A stretch of DNA of 64,000 nucleotides from Streptomyces sp. 3214.6. GTDB lineage: Bacteria; Actinomycetota; Actinomycetes; Streptomycetales; Streptomycetaceae. Below the pieces are notes generated by a model that was not told the origin of the DNA, did not search any database, and was given only the letters and a program-made list of their open reading frames with translations. How positions within the stretch are numbered: position 1 is the first letter of the stretch; each line of letters starts with the position of its first letter. Shown in pieces: positions 17,390-25,959 of the stretch. The DNA lies in NCBI RefSeq assembly GCF_900129855.1, contig NZ_LT670819.1, positions 992,001-1,056,000 of the forward strand, given 5' to 3'. The translations under genes and the position numbers were made by a program.

Positions 17390-17401
17390 AAGTGATCACT
17401 T
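17390..17401. promoter_or_regulatory. Palindrome AAGTGATCACTT upstream of the protease gene
   Basis: A perfect 12-bp palindrome in the 132-base gap before the serine protease. It could be a regulator site; no matching copy was noticed elsewhere in the window. Confidence 0.25.
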
Positions 17402-17509
17402 TCGGGCTGAACGCTGCCGGGTCCCGACGCGTATGGACAGTGAGGGCGCTCAACGACCGGAGGGCCCCCGCGGTGTTGAGGCCGCGTGTTCGGGTTTCGG
17501 GAGCCATGC

Positions 17510-18910
17510 ATGAGGCACGTACGACGACGGACCGTCCGGCGAGTGACGCGGCTGGCGGCAGTCGGCGGACTCCTCCTGGGAGGGGCCATGGTCACGCAGG
17601 CGGCCATGGCGAGTGAGCCACCCGCCACGTCGGCGGTGCCGCGTAGTGCACCGGAGACCGTCGTCACCAATCCGGGGGCGGCTCTCGTCACGAAGCTCGG
17701 CACCGCTCGTACGGCGGGCACCTGGATCGGTTCCGACGGGCAGCCGGTCGTGGCGGTCACCGACCAGCAGACCGCCGACGCCGTCCGGGCGGCGGGCGCC
17801 GAGGCGAAGGTCGTCTCCCACAGCATGAACGAGCTCAAGTCGGCCACGGCCACGCTGCGTTCGGCGCCCAGGGTGGCCGGCACGGCGTGGGTGATGGACT
17901 ACCGGTCGAACCAGATCGTGGTGCAGGCGGACAGCACCGTGTCGGCCGCCGACTGGTCGCAGCTGACGCGGACCGCCACCGGCATCGGCAGCTTCGTGCG
18001 CATGGAGCGCACCACCGGCAAGTTCACCACCCGGATCAACGGCGCGCTGCCGATCCTGTCGACCGGCGGACGCTGTTCGGCCGGCTTCAACGTCACCAAC
18101 GGATCGAACGACTTCATCCTCACCGCCGGACACTGCGGGCCCACCGGGTCGACCTGGTTCGCGGACAACCAGGCCACCCAGCAGGTGGGCCAGACGGTCA
18201 ACTCCAACTTCCCCGGCAGCGACTTCTCGCTGGTGCAGTACGCGAGCGGCAAGGCGGGCGACGGCGCCGACGTGGTGGCGATCGGCAACGGCAACGGGGT
18301 GAAGATCACGGGCACGGGCGACGCGGCCGTCGGCCAGCGGGTGTTCCGCAGCGGCAGCACCAGCGGGCTGCGCGACGGCGAGGTCACCGGCCTGGACGCG
18401 ACGGTGAACTATCCGGAGGGCACGGTCGGCGGGCTCATCGAGACGAACGTGTGCGCCGAGCCCGGCGACAGCGGCGGCCCGATGTTCTCCGAGGGCGTCG
18501 CCCTGGGCATCACCTCGGGCGGCAGCGGCGACTGCAAGACGGGGGGTACGACGTTCTTCCAGCCCGTGACGAGGGCGCTGGCCCAGCTCGGGGTGCAGCT
18601 GATCGTGGCCGCGCCGTCCGCCGCAAACAACCAGGGCGGCGCTCCCGCGGCGTCCGGCGCCCCTCAGCCGACCGCTTCGAACACCCAGGCGGCGATCGCT
18701 CCGGGCGGGACCTCGCCGGGCTCGACCACTCCCGTGACGGGCATCGGCGGCGGCACGACCCTCGCCTCCCGGCTCACCGACCCCAGGAACATCGGCCCCG
18801 GGCTGCTGGTGATCGCGGGCAGCATGGTCGCCCTCGTCGCGACCCGCTACATCCGCGCCGAGCAGGACCGCAAGGCCTACCAGCGGCACTACTCGGCGAC
18901 CTGGGGCTGA
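17510..18910 (+). CDS. Membrane-anchored streptogrisin/alpha-lytic-type serine protease
   Basis: A 466-residue exported S1 protease precursor. A twin-Arg-like, very basic signal segment (MRHVRRRTVRRVTR) is followed by an alpha-lytic-type prodomain (about 45-155) and the catalytic domain (about 165-355). The triad is visible as LTAGHCG, DFSLVQY and CAEPGDSGGPMF. Next come an Ala/Thr/Pro linker and a C-terminal hydrophobic helix (GPGLLVIAGSMVALVATRYI) with a basic tail. The enzyme is thus probably tethered to the outer membrane face rather than released. The ATG at 17510 has a GGGAG site six bases upstream; a GTG at 17486 is less likely. A second protease of this type is encoded at 54472-55950. 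Confidence 0.9.
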   Translation: MRHVRRRTVRRVTRLAAVGGLLLGGAMVTQAAMASEPPATSAVPRSAPETVVTNPGAALVTKLGTARTAGTWIGSDGQPVVAVTDQQTADAVRAAGAEAKVVSHSMNELKSATATLRSAPRVAGTAWVMDYRSNQIVVQADSTVSAADWSQLTRTATGIGSFVRMERTTGKFTTRINGALPILSTGGRCSAGFNVTNGSNDFILTAGHCGPTGSTWFADNQATQQVGQTVNSNFPGSDFSLVQYASGKAGDGADVVAIGNGNGVKITGTGDAAVGQRVFRSGSTSGLRDGEVTGLDATVNYPEGTVGGLIETNVCAEPGDSGGPMFSEGVALGITSGGSGDCKTGGTTFFQPVTRALAQLGVQLIVAAPSAANNQGGAPAASGAPQPTASNTQAAIAPGGTSPGSTTPVTGIGGGTTLASRLTDPRNIGPGLLVIAGSMVALVATRYIRAEQDRKAYQRHYSATWG

Positions 18911-18956
18911 GCGGGGCCTGGTCGGGGGGCCGGGAGGGTCGGCAGGACAGCGAAAA

Positions 18957-18977
18957 GGGCACCCGGTCAGGGTGCCC
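18957..18977. terminator. Hairpin terminator between protease and small gene
   Basis: GGGCACCC (18957-18964) pairs perfectly with GGGTGCCC (18970-18977) around a five-base loop, preceded by an AAAA run. It can stop transcription from either converging gene. Confidence 0.75.
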
Positions 18978-19013
18978 GCTTCGGAAAGGGAGCCTCGGGG
19001 TCCTCGGGGAGCG

Positions 19014-19184
19014 TCAGGCCGCCTCGACGGGCTGGGGCGCGGCGGCCCACTCCAGGACGAGCCGCCGATATTCCTCGCGCTGCTCGCCGCTCAGTGTCCC
19101 GCCCGACCGGAGCCACAGGGCCCGGATCTCCTCGTTGACCTCCGCGGCCGATCGCTCGGAGAGGGATTCAACAGTGGTGGACAT
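19014..19184 (-). CDS. Small acidic helical protein (56 aa)
   Basis: A short coding region read on the minus strand from ATG at 19184 to TGA at 19014. The product begins MSTTVESLSERSAAEVNEEI and ends AAAPQPVEAA. It is rich in Glu, Leu and Arg, predicted to be helical, and has no signal or membrane segment. GC bias at third positions fits real coding. It converges on the protease gene with a terminator between. I do not recognise a named family; such short proteins are common single-gene units in Streptomyces. Confidence 0.6.
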   Translation of the reverse strand: MSTTVESLSERSAAEVNEEIRALWLRSGGTLSGEQREEYRRLVLEWAAAPQPVEAA

Positions 19185-19295
19185 GGTGTGAATCTTACGG
19201 CGTCCGAGGTGAAGGCAGCGTGAGTCATCGCGCGCGAATCAGACATACCGGACGTGTTACTGATCACGTCCATCTGTCAACACCCACACCCGATT

Positions 19296-20459
19296 TCACC
19301 CCTCCGCAGCGCCCAGCACCAGCACCTGGATCGCCAGTACGGCCGCCCCCTGTGCCCAGTCGTGGAAGTCGGACACCTTGGTCTCCAGCGCCACCGGGGC
19401 GGCCAGCGGATGCCGGTGGGCGCGGATGGTGGCCTCCACCGTCGCCCCGCCCACGTCCATCAGACCGACGCCCTCACCGGCGAGCAGGATCTTCTGCGGC
19501 ATGACGAAGTTGGCGATCTGCGCGACCAGGGTGCCCAGGGCGCGGGCCGCCTCGTCGACGACCCGGGCGGGCATGGACTCCCCCGCGGCGGCCAGGGCGA
19601 GGATCTCCTCGTAGGTCCGCTCCCGGCCGGTGGCGGCCTGCACCTGGTAGCGGATGTTGGGGATGGTCAGCAGCGAGACGGCGCTGCCGCGCTCGCCGTC
19701 GGGGGTGAGCGGGCCGTGGGGGTTCACGATCCAGTGCCGACCGAAGTCACGGTCCTCCTCCGCGCAGGAGACCCGCTTGCCGCCCAGGACCAGGCCGTAG
19801 CCGATGCCCGCGCCGATGGTGAGGACCACGAAGCGGTCGAGGCCACGGCCCGCGCCGAACCAGGTCTCCGCCTCCACGAGCGCGGCGACGTCGTTCTCGA
19901 CGACCACCGGCAGCCCCGTGCGTTCCTCGACCAGCGCGGCCAGCGGCACGCCCCGCCATCCCAGGAAGCGTGACTCCCCGACCACCGTACGGTCCTGGAC
20001 GAGCCCGCCCACCCCGATGCCGATCCCGGCGAGGCGCGGGTGCGCGCCGGCCAGCTCGTCGGCCATCTCGCCCAGCAGGCCGACGACGACGTCGGGGTCG
20101 TGCGAGGTGAGTGGGCGGTCGTAGCGGGCGACGATGTCGCTGCGCAGGGTGGTGACGACGCCGTACACCATGTCCTCGGTGATCTTGAAGCCGATGAAGG
20201 AGCCGGACTCCGCGACCACGTCGAGCGGTTGGGAGGGGCGGCCCTGCCGCGACTCCGCCGGGGCGCCCGTCTCGGGTCTCTCGACCAGCAGGCCCGACTC
20301 GATCAGCGGTTTGGTCAGCCGGGTGAGGCTGCCCGCGGAGAGGTTCAGCCGCCGCGCGAGGTCGGTGCGCGACAACGGGCCGTGGACGAGCACCTCGATC
20401 GCGACCGAGCGCTCCCCCGAACTCAGCGACAGCCAGCCGGCCGCGGTACCTGTGGTCAT
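19296..20459 (-). CDS. ROK family transcriptional repressor
   Basis: A 387-residue ROK protein with an N-terminal winged helix-turn-helix (about residues 20-70; SRTDLARRLNLSAGSLTRL) and a C-terminal sugar-kinase-like domain (IGIGVGGLVQD, GLPVVVENDVAALVEAE, VVLTIGAGIGYGLV). ROK repressors bind a sugar or sugar phosphate and control transport operons. The ATG at 20459 starts at the conserved region; a longer upstream frame is not supported. It is divergent from the sugar ABC importer operon at 20629-25077, which it very probably controls. Confidence 0.88.
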   Translation of the reverse strand: MTTGTAAGWLSLSSGERSVAIEVLVHGPLSRTDLARRLNLSAGSLTRLTKPLIESGLLVERPETGAPAESRQGRPSQPLDVVAESGSFIGFKITEDMVYGVVTTLRSDIVARYDRPLTSHDPDVVVGLLGEMADELAGAHPRLAGIGIGVGGLVQDRTVVGESRFLGWRGVPLAALVEERTGLPVVVENDVAALVEAETWFGAGRGLDRFVVLTIGAGIGYGLVLGGKRVSCAEEDRDFGRHWIVNPHGPLTPDGERGSAVSLLTIPNIRYQVQAATGRERTYEEILALAAAGESMPARVVDEAARALGTLVAQIANFVMPQKILLAGEGVGLMDVGGATVEATIRAHRHPLAAPVALETKVSDFHDWAQGAAVLAIQVLVLGAAEG

Positions 20460-20501
20460 GAGGGTCAGACTCCCACACGATTTCTTTTGTCTTGGAAGTA
20501 T

Positions 20502-20527
20502 CCAGGTCACTATAGGTGCAGACCTGG
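20502..20527. promoter_or_regulatory. Operator candidate in the ROK/ABC divergent promoter region
   Basis: CCAGGTC (20502-20508) and GACCTGG (20521-20527) form a perfect 7-bp inverted repeat with a 12-base spacer. The spacer holds a minus-strand -10-like box (TATAGT on the minus strand) for the ROK gene. A TTGACG -35-like hexamer for the ABC operon lies at 20555-20560. The site is well placed for repression in both directions. Confidence 0.45.
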
Positions 20528-20628
20528 CCACCGGAAAAGATTTTGAAGCACCTCTTGACGCATGGATTCTTCCGGCTCAAAAGTAAGTGACGCCGAGCAC
20601 GAGCCGCCGCAGACGAGGGAGTCTCCCG

Positions 20629-21534
20629 ATGGCCATCGCCTCCAGCAGTCCGCCGTCGCACCGTGAGGGGCGGGGTGACGGCCGGCTCGCCGCGCTGTTC
20701 CTCGCCCCGGCCCTGCTGGGGTTCGCGGTCTTCCTGCTCTGGCCGACGCTGCGGGGCGTCTACCTGAGCTTCACCCGCTTCAACCTGCTGACGCCGGCGG
20801 AGTGGGTGGGCCTGGACAACTACGTACGGATGGTCCACGACCCCATCTTCTGGGACTCGCTGAAGGTCACCGTCGAGTACGTGCTCCTCAACATCGGCGT
20901 GCAGACGGTCGCGGCCCTCGCCATCGCCGTGCTGTTGCAACGGTTGACGCAGTCGGCGGTGCTGCGGGGCATCGTGCTCACCCCGTATCTGATGTCCAAC
21001 GTCGTCGCGGGCCTCGTCTGGCTGTGGATCCTCGACACCCAGCTCGGCATCGGCAACGAGATCGTCACGGCCCTCGGCTTCGACCGGATCCCGTTCCTGG
21101 CCGACGAGACCTGGGCCATCCCGACGATCGCCATGATCAACGTCTGGCGGCACGTCGGCTACACCGCGCTGCTGCTCTTCGCCGGGCTCCAGGCGATCCC
21201 GAACGACGTGTACGAGGCGGCCAGGGTCGACGGCGCGGGCGAGTGGCGGATGTTCTGGAGGATCACGATGCCGCTGCTGCGTCCGGTGCTGGCGGTGGTG
21301 CTGATCATGACCGTGATCGGGTCGTTCCAGGTGTTCGACACCGTGGCGGTGACCACGGCGGGCGGCCCCGCGAACGCCACCAACGTCCTCCAGTACTACA
21401 TCTACGGCTCCGCCTTCGGCCGCTTCCAGTTCGGCTACGCCTCGGCGATGTCCGTCGCCCTGCTGGTCGTCCTGAGCGCGATCACCGTCCTGCAGTACCG
21501 GCTCACCCGGGCCGGCCGGACCGACCTCGGCTGA
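20629..21534 (+). CDS. Sugar ABC transporter permease (MalF-type)
   Basis: A 301-residue inner-membrane permease with about six transmembrane helices and the cytoplasmic EAA loop YEAARVDGAGEWRMFWRI that contacts the ATPase. It is the first subunit of a CUT1-type carbohydrate importer. The ATG at 20629 follows GAGGGAG at 20615-20621; a GTG at 20587 would add a basic extension and lacks a site. No ATPase gene is in this operon, so a shared MsiK-like ATPase encoded elsewhere is likely, as is usual in Streptomyces. The substrate is unknown. Confidence 0.9.
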   Translation: MAIASSSPPSHREGRGDGRLAALFLAPALLGFAVFLLWPTLRGVYLSFTRFNLLTPAEWVGLDNYVRMVHDPIFWDSLKVTVEYVLLNIGVQTVAALAIAVLLQRLTQSAVLRGIVLTPYLMSNVVAGLVWLWILDTQLGIGNEIVTALGFDRIPFLADETWAIPTIAMINVWRHVGYTALLLFAGLQAIPNDVYEAARVDGAGEWRMFWRITMPLLRPVLAVVLIMTVIGSFQVFDTVAVTTAGGPANATNVLQYYIYGSAFGRFQFGYASAMSVALLVVLSAITVLQYRLTRAGRTDLG

Positions 21535-21549
21535 CAGGAGACGCGGACC

Positions 21550-22494
21550 ATGGCTGTCGCGACGACAACGGCACCACCACCGGCCACCACGACGACGACC
21601 GGCGCCCGGCAGGTCCGGCGCAGGATCTCCCTGGGGCGGGCCGCCGCCTGGGCCGTGATGGGCCTGATCGTGCTCATCACCCTGCTGCCGTTCTACTGGA
21701 TCCTGCGCACCGCGCTCTCCTCCAACGCGGGCCTCAGCGCCGACCCGGCCGATCCGCTGCCGGTCGACCTCGGCACCGGCGGCTTCGAGCGGGCCCTCGG
21801 ACTGCAGTCCACGAAGGAGGCGATCGCGCAGGGTGGCGCCGGCGGTGGGCTCGACTTCTGGCGCTATCTGCTCAACTCGGTGTTCGTCTCGACCCTGATC
21901 ACCGGCTGCCAGATCTTCTTCTCGGCGATGGCCGCCTACGCCTTCGCCCGACTGCGCTGGCGGGGCCGGGACAAGGTGTTCGGCCTGTTCCTGGCGGGGC
22001 TGATGGTGCCGACCATCTTCACGCTGCTACCGAACTTCGTCCTCATCAAGCAGCTTCACCTGGTGGACACGCTGTGGGGCATCGCACTGCCCAGCCTCTT
22101 CATGACGCCGTTCGCGGTGTTCTTCCTGAGGCAGTTCTTCATGAACATCCCCGGGGAGATCGAGGAGGCGGCCCTGCTCGACGGCGCCGGAAAGGTGAAG
22201 ATCTTCTTCCGGGTGATCCTGCCCATGGCGTCGACACCGGTCATCACGCTGTCCGTGCTGACGTACATCACCTCCTGGAACGACTACTTCTGGCCACTGA
22301 TGGTCTCCTACAGCGACAGCTCGCGCGTGCTGACGGTGGCACTGGCGGTCTTCCGCGCGCAGACACCGGCGACCGGCGTCGACTGGTCAGGACTCTCCGC
22401 GGCGACGCTGATCGCCGCGCTGCCGATGCTGGTGCTCTTCGCCTGCTTCGCCCGCCGCATCGTCAGCTCCATCGGCTTCACCGGGATCAAGTGA
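21550..22494 (+). CDS. Sugar ABC transporter permease (MalG-type)
   Basis: A 314-residue membrane protein with about six helices. Its EAA motif is IEEAALLDGAGKVKIFFRV, and the C terminus ends IGFTGIK as in MalG-like permeases. It pairs with the permease 15 bases upstream. A long Thr/Ala-rich cytoplasmic N terminus precedes the first helix. The ATG at 21550 has a CAGGAG site in front. Translation is probably coupled within the operon, because the next gene begins seven bases after its stop. Confidence 0.9.
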   Translation: MAVATTTAPPPATTTTTGARQVRRRISLGRAAAWAVMGLIVLITLLPFYWILRTALSSNAGLSADPADPLPVDLGTGGFERALGLQSTKEAIAQGGAGGGLDFWRYLLNSVFVSTLITGCQIFFSAMAAYAFARLRWRGRDKVFGLFLAGLMVPTIFTLLPNFVLIKQLHLVDTLWGIALPSLFMTPFAVFFLRQFFMNIPGEIEEAALLDGAGKVKIFFRVILPMASTPVITLSVLTYITSWNDYFWPLMVSYSDSSRVLTVALAVFRAQTPATGVDWSGLSAATLIAALPMLVLFACFARRIVSSIGFTGIK

Positions 22495-22501
22495 GGGAAC
22501 A

Positions 22502-23848
22502 GTGAACCGACTTCGTACGCTCACCGCGCTGGCCGGGGCGCTCGCGCTGTCGCTGGCGACGGGCTGCGCGCAGGGCGGCTCCACCGGCGGGTCCGCGCAC
22601 ACGGTGACCTACTGGCTGTGGGACGCCAACCAACTGCCCGCCTACCAGGCCTGCGCCAAGGGTTTCGAGCGGGAGAACCCCGGACTGGACGTCAGGATCA
22701 CCCAGTTGGGGTGGAGCGACTACTGGACCAAGCTCACCGCCGGGTTCATCGCGGGCACCCAGCCGGACGTGTTCACCGACCACATCCAGAAGTTCGGCCA
22801 GTTCGCCGATCTGAAGGTGCTGGAGCCGCTGGACGACCTCGGCATCGAGAACTCCGCCTACCAGCCGGGCCTGGCCGCCAACTGGATCGGCCAGGACGGC
22901 CACCGCTACGGCGCCCCGAAGGACTGGGACACCGTCGCCCTCTTCTACGACGCGAAGTCGGCGAAGGCCGCCGGGTTCACCGCCGGGCAGCTCGACGATC
23001 TGTCCTGGAACCCGAAGGACGGCGGCACCTTCGAGAAGGCCATCGCCCGCCTCACCGTCGACCGCAACGGACGGCGCGGGGACGAGCCGGGCTTCGACAA
23101 GAACCATGTGAAGGTCTACGGACTGGCCAGCCAGGGCGGCGGCTACGGCGACGGCCAGACCCAGTGGAGCATGTTCACCGCCTCCGCCAGCTGGAGTTAC
23201 ACGGAGAAGGCGCGCTGGGGCACCCACTACCAGTACGACAGCAGGACCTTCCAGTCCGTCGTCAAGTGGTACTTCGGGCTGGCGAAGAAGGGGTACATGG
23301 CCCCGTTCTCCGACTACAACGTGCAGTCCAACCAGGGCAACACCCAGGTCGCCGCGGGCAAGGCGGCCGCCACCTTCGACGGCGCCTGGATGATCTCCAC
23401 CTACCACGGCTTCAAGGGCAAGGACATCAAGGCCGCCCTGACTCCTGTCGGCCCGACCGGCAAGCGGGCCACGATGATGAACGGCCTCGCCGACTCCATC
23501 ACGAAGGGCGCCCACAACAAGGCGGGCGCCCGGAAGTGGGTGGCCTACCTGGCCTCCGACGCATGCCAGACCGTCGTCGGAAAATACGGCGTCGTCCTCC
23601 CCGCCACTCCGGCCGGTACGCAGGCCGCCATCGCCGCCTACAAGAAGCAGGGCATCGACGTCTCGGCGTTCACGGAGCCGGTCGCCGACAAGAAGGACTT
23701 CCGCACCTTCTCCTACCCGATCACCAACTACGCGGCGGACGTCACGGCGCTCATGCAGCCTGCCATGGAGGACATCTACGGCAACGGCAAGCCGGTGAGC
23801 AGCCTCGACGAGACCAACAGCCAGATCAACCTGATCCTCGACCAGTGA
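22502..23848 (+). CDS. Sugar ABC transporter substrate-binding lipoprotein
   Basis: A 448-residue solute-binding protein. The signal peptide ends in the lipobox LATGC (Cys about residue 22), so it is anchored to the outer face of the membrane. Family 1 solute-binding features follow, such as GFERENPGLDV and AFFDGAWM-like regions late in the chain. It captures the sugar and delivers it to the two permeases encoded just upstream. The GTG at 22502 follows GAGGGAAC. The ligand cannot be read from sequence; the partner dehydrogenase suggests a sugar or polyol with unusual chemistry. Confidence 0.9.
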   Translation: MNRLRTLTALAGALALSLATGCAQGGSTGGSAHTVTYWLWDANQLPAYQACAKGFERENPGLDVRITQLGWSDYWTKLTAGFIAGTQPDVFTDHIQKFGQFADLKVLEPLDDLGIENSAYQPGLAANWIGQDGHRYGAPKDWDTVALFYDAKSAKAAGFTAGQLDDLSWNPKDGGTFEKAIARLTVDRNGRRGDEPGFDKNHVKVYGLASQGGGYGDGQTQWSMFTASASWSYTEKARWGTHYQYDSRTFQSVVKWYFGLAKKGYMAPFSDYNVQSNQGNTQVAAGKAAATFDGAWMISTYHGFKGKDIKAALTPVGPTGKRATMMNGLADSITKGAHNKAGARKWVAYLASDACQTVVGKYGVVLPATPAGTQAAIAAYKKQGIDVSAFTEPVADKKDFRTFSYPITNYAADVTALMQPAMEDIYGNGKPVSSLDETNSQINLILDQ

Positions 23849-23874
23849 ATCGACTTCGGAAGGGCACGCCACCC

Positions 23875-25077
23875 ATGACGTTCTCCCTCGGCATCGTCGG
23901 CGCCGGGCAGTTCTCGGGCCAGTTCGCCAAGCTGTTCCTGGCCCATCCCGGCGTCAGCGACGTCCATGTCACCGATCTGCTGCCCGAGAGGGCCGAGCGG
24001 CTCGCCGCGGACGTGGGCCTGACGGGCACGTTCCCCTCGTACGAGGCGATGCTCGAGTCGCCGGCGGTCGACGCGGTCGCCGTCTTCACCCAGCGTTGGA
24101 CGCACGGCCCGCTGGTCCTTCAGGGCCTGAACGCGGGCAAGCACGTCTACTCCGCCGTCCCCATGGCGATCACCACGGCGGAGATCGCGGCGATCATCGA
24201 CGCCGTCAAGGCGACCGGACTGACGTACATGATGGGCGAGACGAGCCAGTACAACCCGGCGACCGTGCACGCCCGCAACCAGATCGCCGAGGGCGCCTTC
24301 GGACAGCTCTTCTACGCCGAGGGCGACTACGTCCACGACATGGACCTGGGGTTCTACGAGGCCTATCAGTACAGCGGCGGGGCGGACTGGAAGGCGACCG
24401 CCAGCTATCCCCCGCTGCTGTATCCGACACACTCGGTGGGCGGGGTGCTGGGCGCCTGGCAGACGCACGCGGTGAGCGTGTCCGCGATCGGGGTGGTCGA
24501 CGAGCGGGGCGACGGCGTCTTCGACAAGGAGGTGAGCCGGTTCGGCAACGACTTCTCCAACGCCACCGCGCTGTTCGAGGTGGCCGGCGGCGGCTCGTTC
24601 CGTACGAACGAGTTCCGGCGGGTCGGCTATCCCTCACACATCCGAGAGTCCCGATTCCGCTTCTTCGGTACGGAGGCGAGCATGGAGCAGCTCGCGACGG
24701 TGGCGCTGTGGCAGGACAAGAAGGGCGTGAAGGACATCAGTGAGCTGCTGGAGCCCAAGCCCACGCTGTCCCCGGACGACCCGTCGCTCCAGCACATCGC
24801 GCCCGATCTGCGGGCCGCGTTCACCTCGGGTTCGGCGCCAGTGCACGACCGCGCGCGCCTGCCGCGGGAGTTCGACGAGCTGCACAACGGGCACGAGGGC
24901 AGCCACCACTTCCTGGTGGACGACTTCGTGACGGCGGTCAACTCGCGCACGCTGCCGTCCGTGAACGCCTGGGTCGCCGCCCGCTACACCCTGCCGGGCA
25001 TCGTCGCGCACGAGTCCGCACGGCAGGGCGGGGCGAGGCTGGAGATCCCGGACTTCGGGGACGCGCCAGAGGCGTGA
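23875..25077 (+). CDS. Gfo/Idh/MocA family oxidoreductase of the sugar importer operon
   Basis: A 400-residue protein with an N-terminal NAD(P)-binding domain (LGIVGAGQFSGQFAKLFL) and a C-terminal GFO_IDH_MocA domain. The usual EKP motif is replaced by YSAVPMAI, which is a clear deviation at the position of the conserved lysine. The ATG at 23875 has GGAAGGG upstream and lies 26 bases after the lipoprotein stop. It probably oxidises or otherwise converts the imported sugar, but the missing lysine leaves the reaction open. Confidence 0.83.
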   Translation: MTFSLGIVGAGQFSGQFAKLFLAHPGVSDVHVTDLLPERAERLAADVGLTGTFPSYEAMLESPAVDAVAVFTQRWTHGPLVLQGLNAGKHVYSAVPMAITTAEIAAIIDAVKATGLTYMMGETSQYNPATVHARNQIAEGAFGQLFYAEGDYVHDMDLGFYEAYQYSGGADWKATASYPPLLYPTHSVGGVLGAWQTHAVSVSAIGVVDERGDGVFDKEVSRFGNDFSNATALFEVAGGGSFRTNEFRRVGYPSHIRESRFRFFGTEASMEQLATVALWQDKKGVKDISELLEPKPTLSPDDPSLQHIAPDLRAAFTSGSAPVHDRARLPREFDELHNGHEGSHHFLVDDFVTAVNSRTLPSVNAWVAARYTLPGIVAHESARQGGARLEIPDFGDAPEA

Positions 25078-25096
25078 CGCCCGGCAACGCCGGGCG
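25078..25096. terminator. Hairpin terminator of the sugar operon
   Basis: CGCCCGGC and GCCGGGCG form an 8-bp stem with an AAC loop starting directly after the stop codon of the last operon gene, between converging genes. Confidence 0.75.
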
Positions 25097-25116
25097 CCCG
25101 CACCGCTTCGGTGGCC

Positions 25117-25812
25117 TCAGGTGCCCGGCTTGCGGCCGTAGACGAAGACGTCGTCGCCGTTCTTCAGCAGGGACCAGTACTTCTTGGCGGTCGTACTGGT
25201 CATGTTGACGCAGCCGTGCGAACCCGGCGGGTTCCACATGCTGAGACCGACGGAGTGGAAGGCCTGGCCGCCGTCGAAGAACTGGCTGTAGGGCATGGGC
25301 ACGTTGTAGATCGTCGAGACGTGGTCGATGTCACGCCAGTAGATCTTCTTCAGACCGGTGCGGGTCTCGTACCCGTTCCGGCCGGTGCGCACCGGGACGG
25401 GGCCGTAGACGAGCCTGCTGCCGTCCTGGATCCAGCTGAGCTGGAGCGTGAGGTTGACGCAGGCGATGCGTCCCTTGTTGGTGGGGCACGCGCCGGACTT
25501 GTTGGGGTTGTTTCCCACCGCCTTCTGCTTGTTCATGAGGTCCATCACACCCCAGGTGACAGACCCGGCGTAGCCGATGTTCGGGGTGATGCCGTGCTTG
25601 TTCTGGAAGGCCTGGATGGCCTTGCAGTCGGCGGTCGACTGCCTGCCGTCGACGGGCCGGCCGAGGAACTTCTCGACCTGCTTCTGGTACGGCCCGGCCT
25701 GCGTCGAACAACTCGCGGCCTGCGCCGGCGCGGCGCCCAACGCGAGTGTCAGCGGTGCGACAAGGCCGGTGACCCCGAGCACGACGGCCCCTCGTCTGCG
25801 TATGTCCCCCAT
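25117..25812 (-). CDS. Secreted L,D-transpeptidase (YkuD) with peptidoglycan-binding domain
   Basis: A 231-residue exported protein. The signal peptide ends AAPAQA (about residue 32). A PGBD-like domain follows (VEKFLGRPVDGRQSTADCKA), then the YkuD catalytic domain with the active-site motif SHGCVNMT (catalytic Cys about residue 203). It would form 3-3 cross-links or attach proteins in the wall. Additional Cys pairs (SCSTQ, ADCKAI, GACPT, IACVN) suggest disulfides outside the cell. It converges on the sugar operon with a terminator between. Confidence 0.9.
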   Translation of the reverse strand: MGDIRRRGAVVLGVTGLVAPLTLALGAAPAQAASCSTQAGPYQKQVEKFLGRPVDGRQSTADCKAIQAFQNKHGITPNIGYAGSVTWGVMDLMNKQKAVGNNPNKSGACPTNKGRIACVNLTLQLSWIQDGSRLVYGPVPVRTGRNGYETRTGLKKIYWRDIDHVSTIYNVPMPYSQFFDGGQAFHSVGLSMWNPPGSHGCVNMTSTTAKKYWSLLKNGDDVFVYGRKPGT

Positions 25813-25924
25813 GGTTGCCCTCTCCCTGGCGCGAATGCGGCGATCTCGTCAACGTAGACCGGTGTCCAGGGGTATCGGTTGTAGTCCCGCACAGCCTGTG
25901 ACGAAACAGTGAACTTCCTGTCCG

Positions 25925-25949
25925 CCCAGCCGCCCGACGGGCGGCTGGG
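25925..25949 (-). terminator. Hairpin terminator of the SDR gene
   Basis: CCCAGCCGCCCG (25925-25936) pairs with CGGGCGGCTGGG (25938-25949) around one base, 11 bases downstream of the SDR stop codon on the minus strand. Confidence 0.75.
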
Positions 25950-25959
25950 AAGACGACGC

